64,000 nucleotides of DNA from Sphingobacterium mizutaii (GCF_900187125.1 NZ_LT906468.1:1922001-1986000), one strand, 5' to 3'. Counted from the stretch's first letter, positions 53,043 to 62,276 are shown. Notes: generated from the letters alone by a model not told the origin. A program made the numbers and translations.

Positions 53043-53654
53043 ATGAAAAAAATAACCAAGATGTTAATCGGATTTTATGCAGGAACGGTAACAGTGGCTT
53101 TTCTTATGCTTTTATATTCTTTTAAATCATTAAATGAAAATTTTGATGAAATTACCGTAAAACGGATTAATATAGTTGATGACAATGGCATAAACAGAAT
53201 GATCATTTCCAATCAAGAGCGGATGGAACCACCCATTTTGTTCGGCAAAAAATATAAGCGAGCTTTAAATCCTGCAGGGATTATATTTTATAATGAAAAA
53301 GGTGATGAATGTGGAGGGATTGCAATATCTAAAAATCCTGAAACAAATACCTACGCTTTGGCATTTGATTATGACAATGCGGATGCTATAGGTTTCTTGA
53401 CCCAGCAAAATAACAAGACCAATACCTATAAATCAGGGATTGTAATTAATGATAAAGACTTGTCTGGCAAAATTGGTGGTAATACAAATCGAATCAACTT
53501 GATGACCGAAAATGGTAATTCTAGCTTGATAATTAATGGTCCAGATGAAAAACCTAGAATTATACTTTCTGTTGACACCTTGGGGAATCCCATGATAAAA
53601 ATGATGAACAGTGATGGTGAAATAGTTAAGGAGATTGGTCCCTTAAGAAAATAA
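53043..53654 (+). CDS. Membrane-anchored hypothetical protein, 203 aa
   Basis: One N-terminal membrane helix (LIGFYAGTVTVAFLMLLYSF, residues 7-27) anchors a periplasmic domain of about 170 residues that is beta-rich and repetitive in feel: KRINIVDDNGINRMIISN, GGIAISKNPETNTYALAFDY, IGGNTNRINLMTENGNSSLI and NGPDEKPRIILSVDTLGNPMI. The repeated turn D-x-x-G/N-P-x-I suggests a beta-helix or stacked strands. I recall similar unnamed proteins in Sphingobacteriaceae but no function. I start at the ATG at 53043; four codons upstream another ATG is open. Confidence 0.65.
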   Translation: MKKITKMLIGFYAGTVTVAFLMLLYSFKSLNENFDEITVKRINIVDDNGINRMIISNQERMEPPILFGKKYKRALNPAGIIFYNEKGDECGGIAISKNPETNTYALAFDYDNADAIGFLTQQNNKTNTYKSGIVINDKDLSGKIGGNTNRINLMTENGNSSLIINGPDEKPRIILSVDTLGNPMIKMMNSDGEIVKEIGPLRK

Positions 53655-54227
53655 TAAGAGTAATCAAACTATTTGAGAAATCACCAATTAGGCAAATTTT
53701 TCATTCCAGGTCATTTTGAAGGTTCAGGAAGCACGCCCTTGAGCAGACTTATTGGAACATGTAGTAAGCAATGGATAAAATTAACATCCAATTCCATACT
53801 GGCAGGCTTTGACAGATACGAAATTATCTTGGACATAGAGTTTATTTGACATAAAGCTGTTGTAAATTGGGAAAGGAGAGTAGTGAAACATTTGAAACTA
53901 TAGATGTAACCCATTCCGTTGATAATTGTAGAATTGAATATTTTATCTCAAAGGTGAAAGCGTGGGGATGGCACGTTCAATTTTAAATGATAAGTATTTT
54001 ATTGAATGTCACACCTAGATATTCGAAAGGGGTTTTATTAATAACGATGAAGGATTTGTTGGAAAAGGATATATGCAAATCAATTTCATTTGTTAAAATA
54101 ACAAAAAACTTGTCAGTTTTTTAGCCCAATAGGCGAAATCTTCAGAATTTTTTAGCTAATGAAAATGAAGGATTTCCTTAGAATGAAAGGAAATATTAAA
54201 TACTGAAATATATTAATTAACAGGCGT
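53655..54227. other. Noncoding stretch
   Basis: About 570 bp. A minus-strand frame at 53711-53914 has no family match, and the plus-strand frames are short. Some patches look as if they once coded for protein (WIKLTSNSILAGFDRYEIIL near 53.77 kb), so a decayed gene is possible. Confidence 0.35.
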
Positions 54228-54593
54228 ATGAAAACTAGATTTGAAGCGGGTATTAACATTGCCATAAAAATACCCAAAAGTAAATATGAGAGTACGATTG
54301 CTTTTTATAGAGATATTCTAAAACTAACTGTAGAAGAGAAACCGATTAGTAATCCAACAGTCTCAAGAACACATGAGGTAATATTTGGTGGAAATGTTAT
54401 CTGGTTGGACTGTGTCGATAATTATACACATTCTGAAACCTGGTTACAGCTTACAGTCCCTAATATCGAGGAGGCAACAAGCTATTTAGAATCACAGGGT
54501 GTTCAAACTTGTGACGAAATTGAGGAACTTCCCAAAAATATGCATTGGATCCAAGATCCTGCAGGAACAGTATATAACTTGCAGGAAAGATGA
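54228..54593 (+). CDS. VOC (glyoxalase/bleomycin resistance-like) protein
   Basis: A 121-residue single VOC-fold protein. The two beta-alpha-beta-beta units are ESTIAFYRDILKLTVEE with VIFGGNVIWLDCV, and WLQLTVPNIEEATSYLES with HWIQDPAGTVYNLQE. The DPAGTVYNLQE end is the usual family signature with a metal-ligand Glu. Members bind drugs, isomerise glyoxals or cleave aromatics; the type cannot be chosen. It is a single gene. Confidence 0.82.
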   Translation: MKTRFEAGINIAIKIPKSKYESTIAFYRDILKLTVEEKPISNPTVSRTHEVIFGGNVIWLDCVDNYTHSETWLQLTVPNIEEATSYLESQGVQTCDEIEELPKNMHWIQDPAGTVYNLQER

Positions 54594-55015
54594 TGTTGTT
54601 TCTTCTTTTTTAAGTTGGAAAAGAATGACTTAAAATTTATTATACAGTCATATATCCAATTTAAGCCTGCCTAAGAAATAAAGTCTTTTATATTAATATA
54701 GGTAAAGAAATGAAATTTAGGATTGTTTCGAGACAATAATTCAATAGTATATATTTTCCTGATTTTAAACAAAAAGAATATCATAAAATCAATCAATCGT
54801 TGCATTAAATCATCCTATTTTGGGAATCAATGGATTGGTTTGAATCGACCCATTTGCCAACGACAAGGTCCAAATTGAAATGTAAGAAATGGACAGATAT
54901 ATTTATCTAATATAGAACACATTGAACTGGATATTGCAGATTGCTAAAACAATTGGTTTCTGTTAGAAATGAAAAGATTCATTGGTCAAGATCTATTAAA
55001 CAAATAATTTAAAGG
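54594..55015. other. Noncoding stretch
   Basis: About 420 bp of AT-rich DNA with no gene that I can support. A ribosome-binding AAAGG stands just before the GNAT start at 55016. Confidence 0.4.
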
Positions 55016-55543
55016 ATGAACATTCGACAAGAAGAGAAAAAGGATTATAAGGAAGTTTTCAAGCTAATTGAAAATGCTTTCAAAGGTGAAAAATTCACTG
55101 ATCACAAGGAACAATTTTTAGTTGAAAGGTTAAGAAAATCCGAATCATTCATTCCTGAGTTATCTCTGGTAGCTGAAATAGATGAACAGATCGTTGGATA
55201 TATTTTACTGACTAAAATTAAGATTATTGATAATAATTCAAAGGTAACATCTTCCTTAGCTTTAGCTCCTGTGGCTGTATTGAAAAATTTTCAAGGGATG
55301 GGGATCGGTGCTGGTCTGATAAAAAAGGCCCATGAAGTAGCCAAAAAATTAAATTATGGATCTATAATATTATTAGGCCATGAGAAATACTATCCGAAGT
55401 TCGGATACAAAATGATGAAAAATTACGGGATAAAACTACCTTTTGATGTTCCTGATAAAAACTGTATGTTGATAGAATTGACAGATAATGCATTGGAAAA
55501 TGTACAGGGAATGGTGGAATATCCAAATGAGTTTTACGGATGA
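55016..55543 (+). CDS. GNAT N-acetyltransferase (YhbS-like)
   Basis: A 175-residue GNAT protein of the YhbS subgroup. ALAPVAVLKNFQGMGIGAGL carries the acetyl-CoA loop (Q-G-M-G-I-G), and GSIILLGHEKYYPKFGYKM is the subgroup's late strand. The start has a fair AAAGG site at -8. YhbS-like enzymes are general acyltransferases of unknown substrate. The gene stands alone. Confidence 0.85.
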   Translation: MNIRQEEKKDYKEVFKLIENAFKGEKFTDHKEQFLVERLRKSESFIPELSLVAEIDEQIVGYILLTKIKIIDNNSKVTSSLALAPVAVLKNFQGMGIGAGLIKKAHEVAKKLNYGSIILLGHEKYYPKFGYKMMKNYGIKLPFDVPDKNCMLIELTDNALENVQGMVEYPNEFYG

Positions 55544-55750
55544 TTGTCGGGATTGATGCTCTATAGTACAGGAGAGGTGTTTTTAATGCATCCACTGTTT
55601 TAAATAAGGCTATTGCAAATTTGGCTTGTGCATTTTAATACCTTTCAATATTTTCACATTTTTTTGCATTTCTTCCTTTTTTCATGTTCTGAATGTGTGA
55701 ACGGTGATGCTTGATTCGTTGGTTTTAGATAGCTTAGATTAACTTTTTAT

Positions 55751-56152
55751 TTAATCTCCGTTTTCTATTGAATCTAAAACATATCCGGTTTCGTTTATAT
55801 GTTCAAAATTTTTAAAATGAAAATGTCTGGAGGAGCTTGAAATATCTAAAAAATCAGCAATATGACGTTGGCCCTTAATTGTTATTCGCAATTCCCTGAC
55901 GATTGGTGTATGCATCAAGATTGCAGGCCCCTTCATCTTCATTAAGACCATCTCACTAAGAGTTGATGAGTGGTTCCATTTCGAGGTAGAAGAAGTGGAT
56001 TCAGCTGTTTTTAATATATTTTCATTACAGCCTGTATAAACTAAAGAACTTTTCCGTGCCACAGAGAATCCAATAGAAACCACTGATCTTCCTTTTTTAA
56101 TGGTTTCCTTTAATTTTAAAATAGATTCTGGAATATGATCATCCTGAGTCAC
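55751..56152 (-). CDS. Hypothetical protein, 133 aa
   Basis: I do not recognise it. The frame opens at a GTG next to a 13-bp tandem duplication and shows a basic, Ser-rich middle (TAESTSSTSKWNHSSTLSE) and a more ordered end (VRELRITIKGQRHIADFLDI, HFHFKNFEHINETGYVLDS). Because of the repeat the start is uncertain; an inner ATG near residue 68 would leave a 66-residue protein. It lies 100 bp after the XRE gene on the same strand. Confidence 0.4.
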   Translation of the reverse strand: MTQDDHIPESILKLKETIKKGRSVVSIGFSVARKSSLVYTGCNENILKTAESTSSTSKWNHSSTLSEMVLMKMKGPAILMHTPIVRELRITIKGQRHIADFLDISSSSRHFHFKNFEHINETGYVLDSIENGD

Positions 56153-56171
56153 CTGAGCGAGTCACCTGAGC
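56146..56171. repeat. 13-bp perfect tandem duplication
   Basis: GAGTCACCTGAGC occurs twice without a gap, at the 5' end of the minus-strand hypothetical gene. A copy-number change of 13 bp would shift frame. Confidence 0.7.
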
Positions 56172-56255
56172 CTGAGTAAAGTGAAGTTGGGCATACCCTA
56201 CTTTTAATCATTATTTTGATATCCTAGAAATCAATATTTTTGTGATTGATTTCTG

Positions 56256-56483
56256 CTAGAAGTCAAAAAAATAGCTAATTGGAAGGTTAAGTTTATCTGC
56301 TAAATTCTTTATTGTTAAAATTGTTGAATTGGATTCACCTCTCTCAATTCTCCCCAACTGCCTCGTATCGATATTACAAAAGGAAGCAAATTCCTCCTGA
56401 GACATTTCTTTCGATTCTCTTATGGACCTAAGATTTTGCCCAAATTGTTTTAAAAAATTTATATCTCTAATTTTTTCCGACAT
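56256..56483 (-). CDS. XRE family small regulator
   Basis: A 75-residue Cro/CI-type helix-turn-helix protein and little else. FGQNLRSIRESKEMSQEEFASF is the first helices and turn, CNIDTRQLGRIERGESNSTI the recognition helix, and LADKLNLPISYFF the closing helix. Such proteins bind short palindromes as dimers. The palindrome GGACATTTATGTCC lies 38 bp from its start, within the divergent promoter of the TlpA-SusCD operon, so it may control that operon and itself. Confidence 0.88.
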   Translation of the reverse strand: MSEKIRDINFLKQFGQNLRSIRESKEMSQEEFASFCNIDTRQLGRIERGESNSTILTIKNLADKLNLPISYFFDF

Positions 56484-56520
56484 TGAATACTAATGTCAAA
56501 AAATAAGTTAAAAATTATTA

Positions 56521-56534
56521 GGACATTTATGTCC
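56521..56534. promoter_or_regulatory. Palindromic operator candidate for the XRE regulator
   Basis: GGACAT-TT-ATGTCC, a perfect 14-bp palindrome 8 bp upstream of the TAnnTTTG element of the TlpA-SusCD leader. A related half (AATGTC) lies at 56491-56496, nearer the XRE start. Confidence 0.6.
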
Positions 56535-56541
56535 TTTTATT

Positions 56542-56549
56542 TATATTTG
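56542..56549 (+). promoter_or_regulatory. Promoter element of the structured leader
   Basis: TATATTTG, exact TAnnTTTG match; transcription would begin near 56556, about 20 bp before the first stem of the leader RNA and 400 nt before the TlpA start. Confidence 0.6.
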
Positions 56550-56577
56550 TATCATCACACCATTATTTGGTGTAAGT

Positions 56578-56754
56578 GCATTAGACTAAAAGAGTCTCGA
56601 CAGCAAATTCCGACAAACTGCAAACAGACGAGACGGTAGTGTAATGCCCAAGAATATTTTGTGTACCTTAGGTATTCACTATAGTTCTTGGGTTACTGCT
56701 GTAATTCCGCTCTGTTTGGCTGTCGGAAGCCTGCTGTACGGTTGGCAGTAACCC
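56578..56754 (+). ncRNA. Multi-stem structured leader RNA before TlpA-SusCD
   Basis: A long untranslated stretch with interlocking stems. Outer GCATTA (56578) / TAATGC (56642) encloses GTCTCG (56594) / CGAGAC (56629). Then CCCAAGAA (56647) / TTCTTGGG (56685) and GGGTTACTGC (56690) / GCAGTAACCC (56745) compete for the same GGG. Inside the last, TTCCG (56705) / CGGAA (56724) and GCC (56729) / GGC (56744) make small helices. In addition TTCCGACA (56608) could pair with TGTCGGAA (56721) across the element. So much pairing in 177 nt, with two exclusive alternatives, suggests a switching regulatory RNA. I match it to no known riboswitch class. Confidence 0.55.
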
Positions 56755-56806
56755 ACTATAGGTTCCTTTCATTAGAGACTCACTTTATAAACTAAAACAG
56801 TGAGTT

Positions 56807-56851
56807 ATGAAAAAACAATTCTTAAAAAACCTTATCAAATCGCCAGTTTGA
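56807..56851 (+). other. Possible leader peptide frame
   Basis: An ATG at 56807 begins a 14-codon frame (KKQFLKNLIKSPV) ending in TGA; after the TGA the same frame stays open for 23 more codons with a hydrophobic start (FLIGLMYLPFG). ACTCAC (56778) and GTGAGT (56800) pair just before the ATG and could hide it. It is either an attenuator-type leader peptide or a small membrane protein with a stop. Confidence 0.35.
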
Positions 56852-56956
56852 TTTTTGATAGGATTGATGTATCTACCATTTGGTGTTGATACTAATTTCT
56901 TAATCCCCACTTATTCATAGATTTTCTAATTCCGAAACAATTAATAATCCTAAAAA

Positions 56957-57619
56957 ATGAAGAATTTTTATTGGGGCAGGAGAGAACTGTCCAAAAAAAT
57001 CTGTCTAATAGAGCATACTGCTTTAAATAATCAAACATGTACCTTGAGAATTTTCATTGCCTTGCTCTTGGCGTTCCAAATGTTGTTGTTTAGTAATCCT
57101 GTGCTGGCACAGTCTCCAATCCCGGAGGCTGCTGCTTGCCCTTGCACTCAAATCCCTGAATTAAGGGTAGGTGACAAAGTTCCTGCCGGCTTTTGGAGTC
57201 ATAAACATCTTTTTGTATCGCAGGGCGATACGCTCAGAAGAGATTTTACAGAGCATAAAGGAAAAATGCTAGTTCTGGGTTTCTGGGCAACATGGTGCTC
57301 TGCATGCCTCAAAAACCAACCTGAAATAGAAAGCTATGTCCAAAGTCATACAAAAGACCTAGCGGTTATTAGAGTAAACCCGAACCGTTCTAAGGACAAT
57401 CTGAAAACGATTGAAAAGGCCTTGAATGGTCAGGTTGGTAAATTTACCGGTATCGGATTTAAGGATATGGTTTCGGTCATCGAGGATGGCTATCTTCAGC
57501 AGCTGTTTCCCAATCGCGGATTTCCGTATTATGTATGGATCAACAAATATGGTGTTGTTCAGCTGATCACGTATCGAAACCTATTGGATCAGAAATTCGA
57601 CAAACCTTACATCGATTGA
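56957..57619 (+). CDS. TlpA-like thiol-disulfide oxidoreductase, exported
   Basis: A 220-residue thioredoxin-fold protein. A long positively charged lead (about 30 residues) precedes the hydrophobic core of the signal peptide (IFIALLLAFQMLLFS), with cleavage likely after PVLAQ. The redox motif WCSAC is in GFWATWCSACLKNQPE near residue 115, and GFPYYVWINKYGVVQ gives the cis-Pro region. TlpA-like proteins act in the periplasm on disulfides. It is the first protein gene after the structured leader and ends 2 bp before SusC; many Sphingobacteriaceae SusCD operons have such a partner. Confidence 0.85.
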   Translation: MKNFYWGRRELSKKICLIEHTALNNQTCTLRIFIALLLAFQMLLFSNPVLAQSPIPEAAACPCTQIPELRVGDKVPAGFWSHKHLFVSQGDTLRRDFTEHKGKMLVLGFWATWCSACLKNQPEIESYVQSHTKDLAVIRVNPNRSKDNLKTIEKALNGQVGKFTGIGFKDMVSVIEDGYLQQLFPNRGFPYYVWINKYGVVQLITYRNLLDQKFDKPYID

Positions 57620-57621
57620 TT

Positions 57622-60600
57622 ATGAAAACAATTGTTATTTTAAGTCTATTGTTTTTTACGTCGATAGATGTCTGGGCACAGTATAGGGTTCATGGTAAAA
57701 TTATAAATGAGAAAGAGCAAACTATTACTGGAGCGACGATCGAGGTAATTGGATCGGACAAGCGAACGTTGAGCGATAGCAATGGAATGTTCTCTCTTGC
57801 TGTTTCTTCGGATAAAGGTAAAATCGCTGTCAGGCATTTCGGATATGAAAAGCAGGTACTGATATTTGATGTGGAAAGGCCTGAAATTTTGGTTACTCTT
57901 CGCCCAACCAGCGATAGCCTGGAGACGGTCAATATCGTTCATACAGGGTATCAGCAGATTTCTAAAGAGAGATCGACGGGAAGCTACATTGTTCTCGGAT
58001 CCGATCAGATCGATAAGCGTGTCGGGAGCTCGCTCATTGAACGCCTTGAAGGCTCGATGCCCGGACTTCAGTTTGAGACCCGGGCAGGGAGCAAGGAGCT
58101 CATGGTACGTGGCCTGAGTACCTTTACGACGACGATGACCTCACCGCTTATCGTGGTGGATAATTTTCCATTCGACGGCGACCTGAATTCGATCAACCCG
58201 GCCGACGTGGAGTCCGTTACGCTGCTTCGGGATGCTGCTGCGACCAGTATCTGGGGATCGCGTGCCGGCAACGGCGTCCTGGTGATCACCCGAAAAAAAG
58301 CTTCCGGCCAAAACATGGCTATAGACTTTCGAAGCAATTTCAAGATCTCGGAGAAACCACGGATTTTGAAATATTCTATCATGAACAGTGCGGAATTTAT
58401 TGAGGTGGAGCGCATGCTCTTCGAAAAGGGTTTTTTTAATTCCCTGCTTGATCCTGCCGTTAACCGAAGCATTATTATATCTCCGGTTGTAGATCTGTTA
58501 AAACAGCATCAGGAAGGTTTAATTACTAAGGGATACCTTGAGAAAACACTTGAAAGTTTATCGAAGAATGATTACCGGGAAACTATGCTAAAGCATTACT
58601 ATCAGAATCCTTCCGTCTTCCAGCAGTATGTGTCTTTTGGAAAGCAAATGGATAAATTAGGGTTTAGGGGAAGTGTTGGCTATGACCGAAACAGTGCGAA
58701 TTTACACACTTCCAATTCAGGGAGGACGACGTTTTCGCAATACATATCTTATGAACCTTTTCAGAAAGTCAAAATTGATCTAAGCCTTGATCACAGTAGC
58801 AGCAAGAGCACATTGCCACTAGGTGGAAATGATTTTCCTATTTCCATCGGCGGGGGACGGGCTAACTTATATCCCTATGCCGAACTGATCGGAAAAGATG
58901 GAAGGGCATCGAGTATCCCCCGTACATATAATTCTTATTATCTGGCTCAGCTAGATAATAAAGGCTTAATGGATTGGGAATATCGCCCGCTGGAAGAAAT
59001 CGGTTTGAGCAGGTCAATAAATAGGATAAGGCTAACAAATGCGAATGTTAACGTTCAATATTCTGTTCTGAATTGGATGAATCTTAACCTGATGTATAGC
59101 CTTGGGAGACAGTCCGCTGATAAGTCCGGTATCTATGATGCAGAATCATTTTACGTTCGCGATCTGGTCAATCTGTTTACTCAGGTTGATGAGGGGAATT
59201 ACAGCTATCCGATTCCTTATGGTGCCATTCATGATATGGGTTTTAATGATCTTACCGCACATCGGGGAAGAGCTATGGTCAATATTGACCAACAATTTGG
59301 AGAAGGTCACCAGCTCAACATGATCTTTGGAACGGATATAAACAGTATGGCCGTAAAAACAAATTCCTTCCGATACTACGGGTACGATGAGCGTACGCTT
59401 ACCACCGTTCCTGTAGACCAACATAGTCTTTTTCCTACCTACAATGGACTAATGGGTAGCCAGCGGATTGCAACTGGTGAGAACATCACACGGAACGACA
59501 AACGCTTTGTCTCATTTTATGGAAACGCAGCCTATAGGTTCCGGGAAAAATATAGTGTCAGTGGATCCTTTAGAAAGGATGCCTCGAATATTTTTGGCGT
59601 GAACACGAATCGTCGCTGGAATCCCTTATGGTCTGTTGGAATGAGCTGGGAACTAAGCAAGGAACGCTGGATGCTGCTTAGCAGCGTAATTGATCTTTTA
59701 AAAATCAGGGGAACTTTTGGCCATAGCGGAAATGCAGGCGGGACCACCTCGACATTGCCCATTATCGCTTACCTCAATTATTCCTCGCGCTGGATGAATA
59801 ACTTTCCGCAGGCCCAAGTGCGCAGTCTACCGAATGCGGACCTTCGGTGGGAGGATGTTGCGATGTATAATCTTGCAGCAGACTTTTCCCTTTTCCGGGG
59901 TATACTGTCGGGCAGCTTTGATTATTATTGGAAAAAATCGACAGATCTGCTGGCAGACGATCTTTTGGACCCTACGATGGGCTTTACAGACGTAACCAAG
60001 AACGTAGGGGTGATGAAAGGAGCGGGTTTCGATGCTACCCTTAACTTTAGAATTCCGATCGGAGCATTTTATTGGTCGTCGTCACTCAATCTTTCCAAAA
60101 ACCGGAACACCATCGTTAAATATTACGGAGCATCGGTCAACGGATCTTTCTATACCCAAAACGTGGGGTCGTCGATGAGGCCTTTGGAGAATAGAAGTCC
60201 CTACCCGGTTTTTGCCTATTACTTTGCGGGACTTGATCCTGAAAACGGAGACCCTCAGGGATTGATGGATGGCTCGCTATCCAAAGATTATAGTGCTCTC
60301 ATGCGGGATTCGGTAGAAAACTTAAACTATTTCGGAACCTCTATGGCGCCTTATTTTGGTAATTTTCAGACATCTCTCAGATGGAAGGATTTGGAAGTCT
60401 CCTTGCAGCTGACTTATAAGTTCGGTGCTTTTGCGCAAAAGCAAACGATCATGTACGGCGAAGTTTACAATTTATGGCGAACGCATGGCGATTATGCTAA
60501 AAGGTGGAAGGAGCCAGGAGACGAGCTGAGGACAACGGTTCCAAGCATGACCTACCCTGCCAACTCCAGCAGGGATGCCTTTTATGCTCAGTCGGAGGCC

Positions 60601-60816
60601 AATATCTACGCGGCAGATTATATCCGGGTAAGGGATTTAAGAGTCAGTTACGCATTTTATCTGAAATTGGCAAAACGCAGCTCCAGAATTACAGTTTTCG
60701 GAGTGGCCAATGATTTGGGATTGTTATGGACCAAAAATTCTGAGCATCTCGATCCAGAGGCTTATCCCTGGCAGCAGCCGAGAAGTTTCAGTTTTGGCAT
60801 TAATTGGAGATATTAA
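57622..60816 (+). CDS. SusC/RagA family TonB-linked outer membrane transporter
   Basis: A 1064-residue SusC-type TonB-dependent transporter that works with a SusD lipoprotein to import large nutrients. I start at the ATG at 57622, giving a signal peptide (VILSLLFFTSIDVWAQ); the longer frame overlaps the TlpA gene. Then come a carboxypeptidase-regulatory-like domain (about 22-105), the plug (about 125-240: SPLIVVDNFPFDG, INPADVESVTLLRDAAATSI, SRAGNGVLVITRKK) and a long barrel ending in FSFGINWRY. The substrate is unknown: no glycoside hydrolase or peptidase is encoded next to it. Confidence 0.92.
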   Translation: MKTIVILSLLFFTSIDVWAQYRVHGKIINEKEQTITGATIEVIGSDKRTLSDSNGMFSLAVSSDKGKIAVRHFGYEKQVLIFDVERPEILVTLRPTSDSLETVNIVHTGYQQISKERSTGSYIVLGSDQIDKRVGSSLIERLEGSMPGLQFETRAGSKELMVRGLSTFTTTMTSPLIVVDNFPFDGDLNSINPADVESVTLLRDAAATSIWGSRAGNGVLVITRKKASGQNMAIDFRSNFKISEKPRILKYSIMNSAEFIEVERMLFEKGFFNSLLDPAVNRSIIISPVVDLLKQHQEGLITKGYLEKTLESLSKNDYRETMLKHYYQNPSVFQQYVSFGKQMDKLGFRGSVGYDRNSANLHTSNSGRTTFSQYISYEPFQKVKIDLSLDHSSSKSTLPLGGNDFPISIGGGRANLYPYAELIGKDGRASSIPRTYNSYYLAQLDNKGLMDWEYRPLEEIGLSRSINRIRLTNANVNVQYSVLNWMNLNLMYSLGRQSADKSGIYDAESFYVRDLVNLFTQVDEGNYSYPIPYGAIHDMGFNDLTAHRGRAMVNIDQQFGEGHQLNMIFGTDINSMAVKTNSFRYYGYDERTLTTVPVDQHSLFPTYNGLMGSQRIATGENITRNDKRFVSFYGNAAYRFREKYSVSGSFRKDASNIFGVNTNRRWNPLWSVGMSWELSKERWMLLSSVIDLLKIRGTFGHSGNAGGTTSTLPIIAYLNYSSRWMNNFPQAQVRSLPNADLRWEDVAMYNLAADFSLFRGILSGSFDYYWKKSTDLLADDLLDPTMGFTDVTKNVGVMKGAGFDATLNFRIPIGAFYWSSSLNLSKNRNTIVKYYGASVNGSFYTQNVGSSMRPLENRSPYPVFAYYFAGLDPENGDPQGLMDGSLSKDYSALMRDSVENLNYFGTSMAPYFGNFQTSLRWKDLEVSLQLTYKFGAFAQKQTIMYGEVYNLWRTHGDYAKRWKEPGDELRTTVPSMTYPANSSRDAFYAQSEANIYAADYIRVRDLRVSYAFYLKLAKRSSRITVFGVANDLGLLWTKNSEHLDPEAYPWQQPRSFSFGINWRY

Positions 60817-60825
60817 ATCAATAGC

Positions 60826-62199
60826 ATGATGAAGAGTTTATATATACTAATGCTGGCAGCAATTGTCCTGAATACGGGATGTGAAAAATTTCTGGATCAG
60901 AAATCTGACGGTTCGCTGTCCATTCCCGAAAATGAAAAGGACATAAGGGCCCTGCTTGATAACGATGGTTTGATGAATAGCGCCTTTCCCGGGCTGAATG
61001 ATCTTTTCAGTGATGAATATTTCATTGATTATACGGTATGGAAGTCCCGATCGGAGCTTGACCAAAGGTTTTACGTGTGGGACGGAGATGTCTCAACATT
61101 TCAAAATTCAAGCTGGTTTTCTTCTTATAAAGCAGTCATGATTTCCAATGTCGTGCTGGAATCAATCGAAAAGCAGATCAAGGACCATGGAACCACGTAC
61201 AACCTCAACCTCATGAAAGGCGAAGCACTTTTTTCACGAGCCATGCGTCATTTTACGGTCTCTCAGCTCTATTGTGCACCATACGATCCCAATGGAGACA
61301 ATCGCTCTGCGGGTATTCCGATCCGTACATCCTCAGATATCAACGAAACCTTTCAAAGAAATACCGTCGAGGACACCTATACATCTATACTGGATGATCT
61401 GAAAGCAAGTTTAGAACTTTTACCTGTTCACTCAGAAACTATAACTAGACCCAATAAGGTGGCAGCATTTGCCTTGCTTGCCAGGGTTTATTTATCTATG
61501 GAAAAATACGCGGAAGCGCTGAAATTCGCAAAAGAAGCTTATTCTTTGAATAATAAGCTTTTGAATTACAATACGATAGACCTTTCTGCAGTTAATCCTT
61601 TTGAAGTTTCCAAGAATGTGGAAATTATTTATTTTGCAAAAAATGTATCTTCGGCAACATACATTACCAAAAGCCGTTCAAATATGGACACGTTGCTTCT
61701 TAGCCAATATCAGCAAGGTGACCTGAGGAGGGAAGCTTTCTTTGAAGAGAAATCCAATGGTTATTCCGCATTTAAAGGTTTTTATAGCGGACTTGAGCCC
61801 ACATTGTTCTGTGGTCTTGCTACTGATGAGCTCTACCTTATCATCGCCGAATGCGAAACCCGTAGGGGAAATGTGGCTCGAGGAATGGAGATCTTAAACT
61901 TGTTGCTTGCCCATCGATATGATCCAAACATATTTGAACCGATGGGACAACTTGATCAAGACCAGCTTCTAGACACGGTCCTTGCAGAGCGCAGAAAGGA
62001 ACTGTTATTTCGGGGGGTGCGATGGAGTGACCTAAGGAGGCTGAATCGGGATCCTAGATTTCGGAAGGATCTGAAGCGCAGAGTTTTCGATGGTGCTTCG
62101 TGGGAGGAGTATGAACTTCCTGCCGGTGATTTGCGTTATGTTTCTGCTATACCGGATCAGGTTATTGAACTTTCTGGGATGCAACAAAACCCTCGTTAA
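60826..62199 (+). CDS. RagB/SusD family nutrient-uptake lipoprotein
   Basis: A 457-residue SusD-type outer-membrane lipoprotein that lids the SusC barrel and binds the substrate. Lipobox NTGC (residues 16-19) is followed by EKFLDQKSDGSLSIPEN, a SusD opening. TPR-like helices follow (MKGEALFSRAMRHFTVSQLY; VAAFALLARVYLSMEKYAEAL) and the family C-terminal block VLAERRKELLFRGVRWSDLRRL. The gene starts 9 bp after SusC. The protein ends shortly after the last block; it is somewhat shorter than starch-type SusD (about 550). Confidence 0.9.
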   Translation: MMKSLYILMLAAIVLNTGCEKFLDQKSDGSLSIPENEKDIRALLDNDGLMNSAFPGLNDLFSDEYFIDYTVWKSRSELDQRFYVWDGDVSTFQNSSWFSSYKAVMISNVVLESIEKQIKDHGTTYNLNLMKGEALFSRAMRHFTVSQLYCAPYDPNGDNRSAGIPIRTSSDINETFQRNTVEDTYTSILDDLKASLELLPVHSETITRPNKVAAFALLARVYLSMEKYAEALKFAKEAYSLNNKLLNYNTIDLSAVNPFEVSKNVEIIYFAKNVSSATYITKSRSNMDTLLLSQYQQGDLRREAFFEEKSNGYSAFKGFYSGLEPTLFCGLATDELYLIIAECETRRGNVARGMEILNLLLAHRYDPNIFEPMGQLDQDQLLDTVLAERRKELLFRGVRWSDLRRLNRDPRFRKDLKRRVFDGASWEEYELPAGDLRYVSAIPDQVIELSGMQQNPR

Positions 62200-62226
62200 T
62201 CCATGGCCCAGTTTATTAATCAACAA

Positions 62227-62256
62227 GTTCCCATATCTAATGGAAGATATGGGAAC
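62227..62256. terminator. Bidirectional terminator between SusD and DUF6520 genes
   Basis: GTTCCCATATCT / AGATATGGGAAC, a perfect 12-bp stem with a 6-nt loop, between convergent genes. A-rich sequence on the plus side gives a T-run for minus-strand transcripts. Confidence 0.75.
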
Positions 62257-62276
62257 TCTAAAAAAGGGGTGCTTCA

